The translations under genes and the position numbers were made by a program. From positions 248,001-312,000 of the forward strand of contig JAECYW010000034.1 in assembly GCA_023014335.1 (NCBI GenBank): a stretch of 64,000 nucleotides of DNA, written 5' to 3'. Under the pieces are notes generated by a model. It made no database searches, had not been told where the DNA came from, and saw only the letters and a list, made by a program, of their open reading frames with translations. Below, piece after piece: positions 10,427 through 22,685 of the stretch (the stretch's first letter is position 1; every line of letters starts with the position of its first letter). The DNA comes from Galerina marginata. Its lineage: Eukaryota > Basidiomycota > Agaricomycetes > Agaricales > Galerinaceae.

Positions 10427-12998
10427 ATGTTGTCTCGGAGCAAGAACGTGAACATCACTGGTGGCACATTCACACAGGTCAACCTTCAAGGGAAAGGTAA
10501 GTCATTCTCAAAACAACATCTCCGCTGCTTGATAACAAGATCGTTGGTGCAACATGAACCAATAGGAGGATATGAGCGTCTGGAAAACGCTGCTGCACCC
10601 TCAGCATTCCATGACTCCGCAGATCGAGGTGATCCACCTAAATGTCATCCCAATACACGCGTCGCCGTTACAGGGAAGATAATGTCGTGGATTCTGGGCC
10701 TCGACTCCGAACTGCGAAATGCATTAATAATGTGGCTTTACGGGCCTGCTGGATCGGGGAAAACAGCCATCGCTCAGACAATCGCAGAACGTTGCGCTGA
10801 GGAGGGCCTCCTTCTTGCGAGTTTCTTTTTCTTCCGATCGGACCCTACTCGAAACCATCCTCGATCCTTCATTACAACCATCGCGTATCAAATTGCAGCA
10901 CATATCCCCAGTTTCCGAGAACGTGTCGTCGAGACAATTGATGCCGATCCTCATATATTCAATCGTTCAATGGCTAAGCAAATGGTTAGTCTCATTATCG
11001 AACCGCTCCAGCATCTCGTATCCTTGGGCTTCTTCAACGAACCCAACTCCATGCGCCTTATCATCGTTGACGGTCTTGATGAATGCGAAGACCGTTCTGG
11101 CCAGCTGGAGATCCTTCGCACAATCTCGGACTCGTTTCAGCGACATCATTTACCGCTGATCTTTCTCATCGTCAGTCGACCCGAATATGACATCAGTAAT
11201 GCATTTGGCGTAGGCTACCTTCAAGAAACTACATCGCGGCTTGCCTTGGACAGCGAATACCAAGCTTCAGACGATATTAAGCTTTTCCTCCGCGATGAGT
11301 TTGCCCATATAAAGGAAAACCATCCGTTGAAATCCCGAATTCCGGATGACTGGCCCACCGAGGAGGTGTTAGCTGACCTCGTGAACAAATCGTCCGGACA
11401 ATTTATCTATGCCGCTACCGTCGCTAAATTCGTGAAGTCGACCCGCCATCGCCCACCAAATCGCCTGGATATTATCCTCGGTCTTCAGCCTGCAGCTTCC
11501 ACACGCGATATGCCTTTTTCCGAGTTAGATGCTCTGTATCGTCACATATTTCTATCTGTTCAGGACGTGGAGACAGTTTTACTCATTTTGGCCTGGGACA
11601 TGATATCGCGAAAGCGAATGCACCGAGGTTGGATTGTCAATTGGATTGAGGAAATTCTTTCTCTCAGTCCAGGCGAAATTCATCTCTTATTTTGTGATCT
11701 TCCTTCAATTGTCGACATAAGGAAAGAAAGAAAGTGGGAGACCCTGCATTATTTCCATGCCTCTCTGCAGGATTTCCTTTTTGACAAATCACGCTCAAAG
11801 GAGTTGCATCTCGATGCTCCTCAGCGGTCCGCCCATTTCTCCTGTCTGATATTTCAACGCTTCCCAAGTCAGTGCACCATGGTCGCCTTTCCCGAGTTCT
11901 ATTCACCTATTTTTATAGAAATACCGACGACGCATATCTACATTGGGTCAATTGTTGACGCCCTCGAAGTTTTCTTGGAACACGCTTTGCCAACTGTCGA
12001 GCTTCGACGAGAGATCTTAAATTTTAACATCACAGACTATTTGTGTTCAAGTTTCGGTCACGAAGTCTTCTGGTATACACCCAGATTTTTTGATTCGGTC
12101 AAGCGCTCCGTAAATTTTACCTTTTGGTTGCACTTTATGTTATTTCCTTATGAAAGGTCTGAACTAGAAATTTCCGGATGCGCCTGCCATGGCCGCCAAT
12201 CAAATACAATTGTTCGAACGATATGCGATAAAACAGCTGGAACTGTACTATGCTGACCCGAGATTGCTTTTGGCGATTGCGATCATCGGATCCGACGTAG
12301 TCGCCCCAGGCAATCACAACTTTCACTGGATGACTGGTCTGGGGAGTCATCAGCTGTTTTCCATCGATCATGAACTGCGAAATATCGACCAGAACGGTCT
12401 TTCATGTCTTCCACTGCAATCGACCACAAGTGGAATCAATCCCGAAATGTACTTCGACTTTTTGGCATCATTCTTAAATGACAAAACCCGGTCAGGACAT
12501 CATGCTCTAGACGGTGTCAAATATAGCAGGGCTGCCCTATATGCACTGCACTACATTTGCAACCATTCTCAGAAATATCAACATGTTGTTGCAAGATACG
12601 CCAACTGTCACAATTCGGTTTTCAACGATACTCCATGGAAATGGCGCAACGCCAAAACATGGGCAAAAGCTGTATCTCGGAGAATCTCAAAACGCCATAA
12701 ACCGTTTCGTTCAATTCCGAGTCCAGCTGGCAAATTTTATTATTTCCTGCCCAATGTGTCAAAATTCCATACGGATTGGGTTCATAGCCTCGGTGAGGAC
12801 CCCTATGGATATGCGGCTAAATTCGGTTTGCGCTGTTTACCAGGGCTACTCGCCAGAGCTGGACGGTTAGAAGAGCTAATTCAATTCGCCTCTCGACGCT
12901 CGTTTGGTCCTATCTCCTCAATGTTTCAACAGGAATCTAAGATCGCGAAGCGGGCTATCGCAAATTACCTGACGAGGATGGAGTTTGAGGATGCGTAA
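10427..12998 (+). CDS. NACHT-domain STAND NTPase without C-terminal repeats
   Basis: Exons 10427-10496, 10566-12109 and 12168-12998 splice to 814 residues. The N-terminus has the short ITGGTFTQVNL motif common at the start of basidiomycete NLR-like proteins, then AFHDSADR-DPPKCHPNTR. The NACHT core follows: Walker A GPAGSGKT at about 83-90 and Walker B RLIIVDGLDE at about 187-196, then SRPEYDI and FHASLQDFL. Intron 1 is 69 nt and stop-free, so it could be retained in frame. Intron 2 (58 nt) joins two frames that would otherwise look frameshifted; its donor gtaaat and acceptor ctag keep phase 0. The last 280 residues carry no ankyrin, WD40 or TPR pattern that I recognise. An intracellular nucleotide-switch sensor role is inferred from the family. 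Confidence 0.85.
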
Positions 12999-14342
12999 AT
13001 CTATTTATTGTTTTTTGTTGGCTTCTAATTCACTCTAATCTAGCGAAGTCTGACTCCACTACTATTCCAAGAAAAACTGTCGAAAGCCTTATGAGGTGCA
13101 TACCGTTCAGTCCGTTCTGCAAGCGGGAATAGCATTAGGAGTCGATTCGCCGTGTTCAACGTCGAGAATTATGATATTTGAGATACTGTAAAGTAGGCGT
13201 ACTCGAGTATGTTCGATTTCATTTACATACGGATTCGGTAGAATACACACAAGCAGAAGTAGCAGGTACAACGTAAGAGATGAAAGTGTTAGCGTATTAG
13301 CAGTCGCAGGGAAATGTCGATGGAGTTCTCGAATGTCCCAAATTCAATGAGAAGGAAGGTTTTTCTATGAGAAGGAAAAGCCGGACGTGGATGTCACAAA
13401 ATAGTGAGTAAGACTGTGCGGCTAGATTGCTCCGAACCTATTACAAACTTGGCGGGATCGCCATCCATAGCGACAAAGTGTGCATTGGTGGCGCATTTGG
13501 TTGGGCGGAGCTGGAAGACCGAAGCACGTGCGTGCCGAATTCTGCAAAAATATCGATTCACCAACCAAAATGATTGGAAAATCAGCTCAACGTTATGCAT
13601 ATGGGTTTATACCTCGAAAGCAAAAGAACTTACCAGAGGTTTTGAATCCTCTTTCAACTGACCTATCTGTTTGGCGTCGGGTGCCAAAATAGGGGGAGAC
13701 ATTGCAACTCCGATCCCGCCAACATGGTTCTACGGAGCATGTGAACATTCCACAGCGATAAACGGAGACGATTTGTTTTGATGTTCACCGTGCTTGCCCT
13801 CTTCCGTATTCTTCTCTTCCGTGTTGTATTCTAGTCTGTCATTATACCCCTCCTCCTCCTCCTCCCCTCCTTCTTTTCGCAATGCAGCGTGTGTGGTCGA
13901 CGTATCTCGCCCCGAATGGGCTCCAAATCGAACGCCCGGAGAGCCCCCATTTGGTATGTCGCATGAGAATTTTTTTTTTCAAAGTTTGACGTCGTTTCTT
14001 ACGCAACCGCCTCAACTCTTTCCTCCCGCCCACTGCACTCCGCTCATCCCAATCTACTTCTTGTCCCGACGGTGCACTTTCACTCGACGCTCTTTCGATC
14101 CCATATCTCTCATCCCGGCGATAGATGGATACCAATTCGCCGTAAGTACAGCCTTGTTGGTGTCTTTGTCAGTACCCCGATCTGACAAGCCACGTTTCTG
14201 CTGCGGATCCCTCTTTTTCTTCGACCATCCATCCTTCAAAACGTCTTCCAATATCCACCGCACCTCCAGACGGTCCTCTGTGATCTCGCATGCCAACTCT
14301 GCTTATTCCCAAGCAGGCTCCACACGACACATACTAGCAGAC
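12999..14342. other. Intergenic stretch and tetraspanin 5' leader
   Basis: No gene is recognised. From about 13790 the sequence is rich in ct tracts, as expected for a fungal promoter or 5' leader. The tetraspanin frame stays open upstream to 13794, but that extension is low-complexity and looks non-coding. Confidence 0.5.
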
Positions 14343-15630
14343 ATGAACAACTCTTCCTCCAGCGACTACGGCGGCCTCCTGAACCCGCCCAGCGCGCCCT
14401 TCGCCCGCGGGGCCAATGGGTCCAGCCTCTCCGTCGGCTCTGCCAGTGGGGCAGCGAGCAACCTCTCGCTGAGCGTGAATTACCTCCCATCCAAGTTCTC
14501 GTCGTTCTCGCCTGTAGGCGCGAGACAGAGGAAGGGAAAGGGTACTGATGAACCGAACTTACCGAAGAGAGGTGGCGGGTTGGGGGCGTTCAAGTCTAAC
14601 GAGGCGAGGATGCCGCAGGGGAAAGGGCGGTTAAGATGGAATAAGTTCAAGTGGATCTTATTCTTCACCAACACCCTCGTACGTCCTTCCCTTATCCCCA
14701 TGCAACATCCTTACCTACTCCTTCCCCTCCAGATGATGCTCTACTCCCTCGCCGCCCTCGTCGTCTGCCTCCTCATCTGGTTCGACGTCTGGACACACGC
14801 AGACATCATCCGCATCGGCAACCGCCCGGAACTCATCCTCTCCACCATCGCCGCCTCCATCGGGATCTTCACCTCCCTCATCGGGTACGCCGGGATCCTG
14901 CTCAACAACCGCGGCTTCCTCGCGTGGTACACCTTCCTCACCTGGGTAACTTTTGCGTTCCTCGTCACGCCGGGGTATGTGACGTATCGGAGGCGCACGT
15001 TTAATTTGGAGGGGAAGATTAATGCACAGTGGTCCCGCGCGCTTGGGTCGGAGGGGAGGCTGAGGGTGCAGGATCAGCTGCAGTGCTGTGGGTATTTCTC
15101 GCCGTTCGTGGAGGCTACGGTTAGCCAGACTTGTTATGCGAGGACCATTCTGGATGGGTGCAAGGGCCCGTATTTGAAGTTTGAGCGGTTCATTTTGGAG
15201 AGATGGTATAGTGCCGCCTTTGTCCTGGTGCCGTTACAGATAGCGGCTATGCTGGCTGGTCTTCTCTGCTCGAACCACGTCACGTACCGTCTTGGGAAGG
15301 GCATGATGCCCGAAGCATACCGTCTGAACTTGACGACGATGGCTGTTATCATGGAGAACTACGCCAAGTACGTCTTTCTTGTCTCTTCTCTTCCCAGTTT
15401 TCTCCTTTTCTGACTTCCCCTTTTTCGTTTGCAGTCAACTAGCAGAACAATACGGCGCAGACATCGCCGACGAGATCCTCAAGCGCTCTGGGACTGGGAC
15501 GCTCCAGCCCGCTATCAACCAGACCAACGCCTCCGACTCCGCCGCTGTTCCCACTCACTCGCCTATATCGCCCTTCCACGCTAAATACAGCTCAGTCACT
15601 AACCGCGAGCCTGACAGCGGCCTGATCTAA
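14343..15630 (+). CDS. Tetraspanin, basidiomycete Tsp2-like
   Basis: Exons 14343-14678, 14733-15367 and 15435-15630 splice to 388 residues. The first 105 or so residues are polar and rich in S, G and N. Four membrane helices follow, near 113-131, 147-167, 175-195 and 271-292. The large loop between the third and fourth holds the tetraspanin CCG motif (residues 230-232, in QLQCCGYF) and two further Cys, in QTCY and DGCKGP, for disulfides. The long cytosolic N-terminus fits basidiomycete Tsp2 rather than Pls1. Members organise membrane microdomains; in fungi they are linked to polarity and virulence or cell integrity. I chose the ATG at 14343 because upstream codons are pyrimidine-rich low complexity. 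Intron 1 is 54 nt and stop-free, so retention would insert 18 residues before the first helix. Confidence 0.88.
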
Positions 15631-17047
15631 GGCTAAGGCTGGAGCTGCTGCTCGCGCTGCCTTCATTCCTTCATACGCTGCAGCATTTCTTATAGGATAT
15701 CTATATCATTCTTTCGTTTTTCGTGGACCTTTCGCCTCGGCTTATCATAGCATCGGACCTCATCATATCATACCAGCATCTTCGCATTCCCATTTTGTAC
15801 TGATACTTACCTCCTCTCTGCTGACTGCAAATAACTCCTCAGCCGACCGACTGAGCCGCGCCGCATTCACGCTCTTTTCATCCCCTTACCGAGTCCGAAG
15901 GCGGTGAATATCCCGTCTGGTGTACGCTGGGTAGTACTACTTGGGTGGATTTGGATTCAACGGCCAATAGCACTGATTGTTGATATCCACGACCTGGGAG
16001 ATCCGAGTCGGTCTCGCGAGCGAGATCAACTACGTCGACCTCGAACATCCAGTTCGAAATGTCATTTTTACAGGAAGATTAGAATCGACCGGACGTATGG
16101 CTTAACGGCTGGCACTTTCGAAGCTTCCTTCAGCTGATTCATTTCTACTTGTTGTTCGTAGGTCGTTGGCGCGATTTTCGCGGGTTTCTTTCATCTACTC
16201 TAGCAAGTTGCTTGTTGCTCTTATTTTACGATTATCCTATATCTATATCGTGTCCTCTCTTTTATTTTATTTAGCACCAAATGTACTCTATACTCTATAT
16301 TTCATCCTGAATCTGATCATCCGGTCTAGTTACAACTTCGTTCAGCTTCACTTCCATCAGGCTCTGCAGACGCTGATCAGACATCGACATCTCCGCCTAA
16401 GTGGTGAACTGCGTCCACAGCTTCATACTCGTCTACGGCTTCTAATGCTACTGGGAAGAAGATTCCCAGCATGTAGGTCCTCCCCAAGGGCACCTACAAA
16501 GGCATACTTTGAAACTGAACGATGTTTTCGTCAGCGTTTTTGCTGTGATTCTCCTGGTTTCATTCGTTCGGATTATTCATGCATTCAGTCTAGGTTGAAT
16601 TCGCCCTTGAACTCATGCTCGTCGCCGTTGCACTCATGCCCGCAGCCGACTCGAGCCCAACGCACAGCCCCCACAGCCGCAAACGCAGCCCGCACCGGAT
16701 TCACGAACTCTGCTCTGCGGCCAAACGACGATTCAAGCATCCTCCACGCCATATGCGCAAAAGACTGTGCGCGAATGCTCATATCTGCGTTCGTCAGTGA
16801 TCTTCCCCACAGGATGGAAGTAGGGTTTGTTTCCTCCTTCTTTACATTCCCTTGTCTTATGAATCGTTATTTCGAGTTTCTGCCTGACCCAACTTGCTAT
16901 TGGGCTCAGTAAGGTGAGGAGGAGCGGTTTCCAGAAAACAGATAAGCGAAGAAATGTATTTCTGGAAACGGTATCACTAACTTCTAATAACTGGAAAGCG
17001 AGTTACGGGGGACCGCGGACCAGGAAGAAGATCAGTGTAAATTTATC
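15631..17047. other. Intergenic stretch, convergent gene ends
   Basis: The region lies between the ends of the tetraspanin (plus) and BTB (minus) genes. A 248-codon frame at 16166-16912 begins in an AT-rich UTR-like tract and has no domain, so I treat it as chance. Nothing else is supported. Confidence 0.45.
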
Positions 17048-18092
17048 CTATGCCTTTAGGTTTAAGAGCGTTGCAAATGAAGGGAGTTGTTCGATTTGAT
17101 CCTGGCATAGCTTAGTAACATCTGCGACGAAGGCACAAGTATGTTCGCTGAATACATAGTCTCTGGACTGTCGACAACAGGTCAGAACAGACTTTGTATA
17201 TTTTGTCTTGGGAGACTCAAGGGCTTCGCGGAGAGAGGCAAGAGTGTCGATTTCTTCGAGGTGCCTAACGAAAGTGTGGAGGGAATCCGCGCAAGTTTTG
17301 CATATGTCATGATCAGCTCTGTGGGTCCCATTCGAATGGCAGCTACTTGACGATGTGCGTGGACGGTTCAAAACATACTGGGTTACGTCTTTGAACACCA
17401 CCCTCCAGGTTTCGTAATACTGAGCCTAGCCAGGAATGAATTGATGTGCGATCACCTTTGGAATAAAAGTAGAGACGTACCCATGGAATCATATAAGCTG
17501 GAGGCAACCTTTCTAAAACTGACACTAACGGAGCCCGAGAAAAATGAGGGAGGGTCGTTGCAATCAATCTGGGATAATCGTGCTTGACTGCATGAACAAG
17601 GATTTCGGGCGCATATTGGGGCAGAAACTTCCTGTAATATCAAGATTCTCGATGACTCAAAAATAACCGGATAACCAAAAAACAAAAAAAGACGCACACC
17701 ATTCGCTCGTTGCACACCTCCGTAGCCGAGGATACTTCGTACTTCCCAGCTGCCTCGGCTACTGCTGCAAGAATCGCGAACTTCTCCCCACGAAGATCTG
17801 GATGTTCCTTAGGGTAGAGAAAAGCAAAAAGAATGGCGAGCACGTTTGCGGGTTCTGTGAGTTGTACTATCTCGCCAGCTGTATCCATTTCAGATCCAGG
17901 GAACGCGCCGGTCGACACTCCTAAGACGACACGATGGAGTTGGAATATAAAGCCGTCTGATGAGCGGACTTCTATATCGGAATCGTAGACAGAGACTTCC
18001 GTACGAATCTTTTTTAGTGCCTCACGCTGTGACAATAATAGCCTCAAAGGACTCACATTTGCTGTTGACCCAAGGCTGCTCGGCTGTGACAT
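17048..18092 (-). CDS. BTB/POZ domain protein
   Basis: Exons on the minus strand, 18092-17700, 17627-17481 and 17419-17048, splice to 303 residues. The BTB core is at about 38-130: DIEVRSSDGFIFQLHRVVL, then a GAFPG in place of the usual SxFF, then VQLTEPANVLAILFAFLYP and a helical AILAAVAEAAGKYEV. The C-terminal part, with YETWR and paired Cys in C-x-x-C and CC settings, resembles the tail of BTB proteins expanded in Agaricomycetes. A further intron at about 18055-18008 is possible because a strong gtgagt donor lies at codon 13; splicing it would remove 16 residues in frame. The likely role is protein-protein interaction, perhaps as a Cullin-3 adaptor; partners are unknown. Part of intron 1's 3' end is uncertain because two nearby AGs exist. 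Confidence 0.78.
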
Positions 18093-18524
18093 TTGTATTA
18101 TATGGTTCTGAAACGAGACACATCCTCGATTCTGAGAACATCAGCTGGTTTATGGTCCAAGAAGGCTGAGGTTGTGAAGGAACAATGTCGATCAACCGAT
18201 AAACGGATGATAATTTTGAAAGGAGTCTGTCGGAGTTTATAAGGTACAGTCACTATTCCAAATCTAATCAGATCTGCAATTTTAAAATGATGAATTTTCG
18301 CCAGTTCACATAGTTGTAGTGACAGAGATGAGCTATTACCTTCTCACTTTTCGTTGTACCGATGCTCATTGCCTTTCTTTTGTCCGGAATTTGGAGATGG
18401 AAATGTCAGTAGGTAATTTTATTCAACACGCCTAGACACGCTTAATGACCCTCCAATGTGCATCTAAAGATCCATGCCGTGTCAATGTTTTCAGGAAGTA
18501 CTGTGCCTTATGTATTATGAAAGC
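18093..18524. other. Intergenic region upstream of the BTB gene and downstream of the oxidase
   Basis: It is AT-rich with no gene. It holds the promoter of the BTB gene and the 3' end of the oxidase gene. Confidence 0.4.
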
Positions 18525-21062
18525 TTATTCCTCTTCACCTTCCCCATCGATAGATGCGCTAACAACCGCAGACGACACTGAAGTAGATTTAAGCAAGCTG
18601 TAGAAACGATCAGCCAAGTCCTCGATTCATATACATCCAAAACTAAAATTACTTACTTTGCTATGGCGCCTGGGTCAACTGGAGGCGATGCACCGGTTCC
18701 AATCAATGTCTTATGACCGGAGCTGGGGACACCATCGCTGGTTACGACGTATAGATATGCTGGTCCGGGTGGGTAGTGCTTTGCCGAAGGTGGGCCCGTT
18801 ACTGTGAGCGTGCGTCTGTCGGCGGAAAGTGTCGTTACCAGCTTAACGAGACGCTGGTCCATGTGAACGCCATGTGTAGCGAATCCTAGGTCAATGATGA
18901 CCGCTGTCACAGAGATCAATAGAGAACATCAGTCGAGCTTTATTTTACAATAGGCAAATACTTACCAGTTACTGCAGTAACACCGGTTGGAAGTTGCACT
19001 GCAAGATTAAAGTTTGTGTTGTAGTTGACGGTGACTGGAAGGCCGGTATACGTTGGGCGAGGTTGGAACATATAAGGAGGTGAATAGAATTCAAGTCTTG
19101 GGAGGCGTAATTAGTAGTTATTAGTAGCGTACTCGGTAAAAACACATGCCTGTATTCCGTCGCGTATTTTGTGGTGCTCACGTCCAAATTTGGGTTGGAT
19201 CCGGCTACGAGAACGAGTAAGCTCTTCAATCTCGCAAAAATAGGACAAAATAGAACGGAACAAACCTATCATAACGGTGCCATTTGGTGTTAGAGTTGCA
19301 GTAGAGTGGTACAATCTGGCGATGGTCGACGCAGGGATACCCACAGAGGAGAATCGGCTGCCGACAGCAGCAGAGGGATCGTATATCACAGGAGTAAATG
19401 CCGGATTGTCCGCATTACTATCACCTACGCGATTTTGGACCTTTGAAGATGGGTCAGTCTAAGAATTCAGGTGGAAATCATAATCGCATACATTGCCGTA
19501 CCCGGCGACTCCAGTCATCGCACCATTCACGATCAGAAGGCGCATATCGGGTAGCTGGACCATCTCGAGCATTATTCTGGGCTGTGGCATAGTTTCCACT
19601 TGCCACCCTGCAGCAATGCCGTCCGGAGTCAGGACCATCCGGGAGCACTGGGCGGATGTTGGAGCCTGCGACGTGAAATCCTGAGATGCAGCTCGATCAT
19701 TGAGGGTTGATCCCCCACAAATTAGGACTTCAGGGGTATAATTATTCTCTGGGGTTAGTGGGAGGAGCGCCGCTCCTGCAGAGAACGGGGAACTGGTATT
19801 GCGGGTACAAATGAACACGAAATTAGTCAAGACAGTGGACTTTTCATACCTAATACGAACCCCGTTGGGGATTCCTGGTAGACGAGTTTCGCTATTGGTG
19901 CGCCAGTTCAGTATCATTGCCTGTTGGTTGGCTGCGACGAAGATCGTTCCATCAGGCAAGTATAGCATGATTGGGAAATGGTTTCCGTTGAGGGTATCGA
20001 CTAGGAATTTACTCGGGATTTGAAGGCCGTTGAAACCTGGGGTATAACGCGAGTAAGTGACCATCGATGGATAGGCGAAAGGGACGTTTACCGTTAATAT
20101 TTTTTGGTGGATAATACTCATATGATGGATTATTTCGAGCGGCATTGTTGATGAAGCTGAAAGACTAAATTAGGACTGGAAATTCATCTGTGATTCGACA
20201 TACCCTCCGTTCATAGAGCCACTGAAGTGAAGAGGTGTTATCAATGACATGCTTGTAATTAGAACTTAACCTTACCCGAAAATCAGAGCAGACCCATCTT
20301 CAATCCTCACCTATATATTGAGTGAGTCTCGATCGGTGTGAAAAATTAACGGTGAAAAAATACACACTGAAGAAGGATACCATCGTCCTGAAGTTAGACG
20401 CACCCGTGCAGCATTCTCAAAAATATCACATTTGCTGTTTGTACATGGCGTAAAAAGGCGGACGCCTTGTAAACCACTCAAACCTGACATAGAAGTAGAC
20501 AGGTTAGATACATCAAACCGTATTGTAGTAGACCAGATAGCTATCGCGCTCACCAGTTATTACAATCGGATTCCCACCTGTGCTAACTAGTGTTCCGTTT
20601 CCTAAGAAATTTCCAGTACCGCACAAAGTGTTGCTTGCGGGGTTCAATGCCCGAATTGCCCTCGTGTTCAGGTTGAGCTCGACGGACCAGGCTGGATGAC
20701 CACCGACTGTGAGGGCGTTGTGTTCCCTGATCGGAATTGACGACGACGATTCGATTAGGTGATTTCCGCATATTTCATAGCTGGCATACATACACTCTGT
20801 CAATGATGATCGCAGTAGTTTCAGAGGTGACGGCGAGTTGCATAGCGCTCACGCCGGTAGTTCTAAGTGTATAAAGATGATTGGACTTTGAATGCAAGTG
20901 GGGGATCGTTTGGCGTGCTTACCCTTGCTGGATGAGTGTCCACGACCCAGGAACGAAAGCCCGAGCATCGAGAACCGCAAATGTCGCATTAGAGGCCAAG
21001 ACGACCTTGATTAGCAGTCGATTAATCAGGAGAGCACTGAGGAGGCGCAGGAGCAACTGCAT
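18525..21062 (-). CDS. Glyoxal oxidase (copper-radical oxidase, AA5_1 type)
   Basis: Fourteen minus-strand exons splice to 594 residues: 21062-20923, 20862-20794, 20726-20554, 20483-20368, 20310-20276, 20221-20204, 20156-20092, 20036-19850, 19792-19492, 19440-19266, 19204-19150, 19096-18966, 18903-18657, 18597-18525. A hydrophobic secretion signal is at 1-23. By analogy with Phanerochaete glyoxal oxidase the active site is complete: Cys105 (NTLCGTGNFLGNG) for the thioether, radical Tyr163 (GRWYPSS), axial Tyr412 and ligand His413 (RLYHST), and His499 (ATHGVH). The family oxidises aldehydes such as glyoxal extracellularly and makes H2O2 for peroxidases. Intron 11 (19149-19097) has a GC donor. 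The exon coding SMNG is only 18 nt. The short acidic tail ends in EGEEE. No peroxidase gene is seen nearby. Confidence 0.92.
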
Positions 21063-22685
21063 AGCGAGGGGAATTCGCGGAATTAGAGCTTTCGGGCTGA
21101 TTTAATAGCTGGACAAGACGGTCATAAACACATTACCAGGGTAACCGTACAGCGACGGAAAACTTACTTTTCTCTCCCGCAATTACGCCCGCGTGAAATG
21201 CCAGAGATTTCTCGACAACGTCGCCTCCCGCGACGCTGGGGTACACTCGGTGCACCGGTGTTCAGGAGCGTACCGTACCGGCTAATCCTTTTCCCTTCAC
21301 CGTTGATGAGAGCCCGGCTGGAACCTGGGACCAGAGCTCGCTTAGCTCCTACCGCGGCAGTTTTCAGACGAAAATATATCGCTGTTTCTAAAAATAAAAT
21401 ATCACTGAGCATGAGGCTAAAAGGTCTGCTCATTACCCGCTTATTCTGTAAGCCAACTGCCTCGAAATCGGGTACTGAAAACGGCTTCAAGTATCCTTCT
21501 GCAGTCAAAAGTCTTACCTATCGAGTGCTGTATACCCACGATCATGACATGGCGTTGACATTCCCAACGCGGAATCGGTCTGAATATATTTCGGTTGCGT
21601 ACCCCACCGTCGGGACCGTAAGGTTAGGTGGGCGTTACGAATTTTCCGCCTTCGCAGAAGAACATGAGTCTACGCAGCTAGCCAGTGTTTGAAGAGGTTG
21701 CTACTGGAAAGATGAAGAGCATAACGTATGCAAGGCAGCGAAAGGAGAAGAGAAAGCTAGCTAGCTTGCTCCCATTGAGGCAAGATCAAAAAGCGCGGAT
21801 CTTTTCCCGGCATAAGATCAGGGCAGAAGCATGACTGGACAAATTTGGTGGTCGTCCATCCCCTCGAATGGAATCGATGGGAATATCCCGGGACCGAATG
21901 CGGGGAGTCGACAGCATGAACCTTACAGGTCAGCAAATCGTCAGACACAGCACGGCGAAATGTCCTAGAGAAGAGAAGGTGTGCGAGATTTCTCAGAAAG
22001 TACCTGAAGGAATGTCTTCGAATTCGAAAAGCTTTCATTAGGGCGACAGGTGATCCCTTACTTGGGTCCAAGATTGGTCAAGCAAAGCGAAGCTGCAGCA
22101 AAACAAGAGCCCCCATGTACACGTCAAGAGTTCGCCCCAGGGATCCAGACAAAAGGCGCTGGAAGGCATCCGCGAGGTGGTGGTTCAGATCAAGGTCTTA
22201 TCAGAGGTCCGTGCGAACAAACCTCATCATGATGCTCCATCAGTAATTTTGTAACTCAGACCTAGTCAGGATCAACCCATGCTGACGAATGCATTTTCAA
22301 CCCTCTTTTCTGGCCAACCCTACTCTTTTATTCACTAGAAGTCAACCAATAGACAGCTACGTCCTATGAGCAAAGCATGCTCCCAGACACTCTGGAACAG
22401 AAGTTCACGGACACAGACACTATCGATGCTGGCTCCAGAAGTCTGGCTCCTGTGAAGTGAAGACCGATTCCCAGTTCGTTTATCATATATATCTGACGCT
22501 TTTTAGACACTTTTGCTAAGTACCGTTCGGGCGGCATCTCTTTTCTAAGTCAATTTTCAGATGAAGCAGTGAGGTTTCACTGGCAGTAGGTAAACTTATT
22601 CGACGCTTATTGTTGACGATATCTTTAATAAAGCCTTCTAATGTCTTTCTTCCAGATTCCCGTTTTAGCACGGCGAGGTTGAGGT
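21063..22685. other. Intergenic stretch upstream of the oxidase gene
   Basis: It contains the oxidase promoter. A 164-codon plus-strand frame at 21198-21692 has no domain and biased R/L/P composition, so I do not call it. Nothing else is recognised. Confidence 0.4.

Noticed and set aside
12110..12256. Apparent frameshift splitting the repeat-less NACHT gene into two overlapping frames
   Set aside because: A 58-nt intron (12110-12167) with good borders joins both frames in phase, so no mutation is needed.
13794..14342. Upstream extension of the tetraspanin frame by 183 codons
   Set aside because: Pyrimidine-rich, low complexity and unlike any tetraspanin N-terminus; more likely a leader sequence.
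16166..16912. A 248-codon plus-strand frame after the tetraspanin
   Set aside because: No domain, and the start lies in AT-rich UTR-like sequence with a T/I/Y/L run; probably chance.
19441..19491. A 33-nt intron ending at 19459 in the glyoxal oxidase gene
   Set aside because: A 51-nt intron with the same donor restores the conserved GYGNVQN...SNADNP order and has a normal length.
21198..21692. A 164-codon plus-strand frame upstream of the oxidase
   Set aside because: No domain, no signal, and composition typical of random gc-rich sequence.
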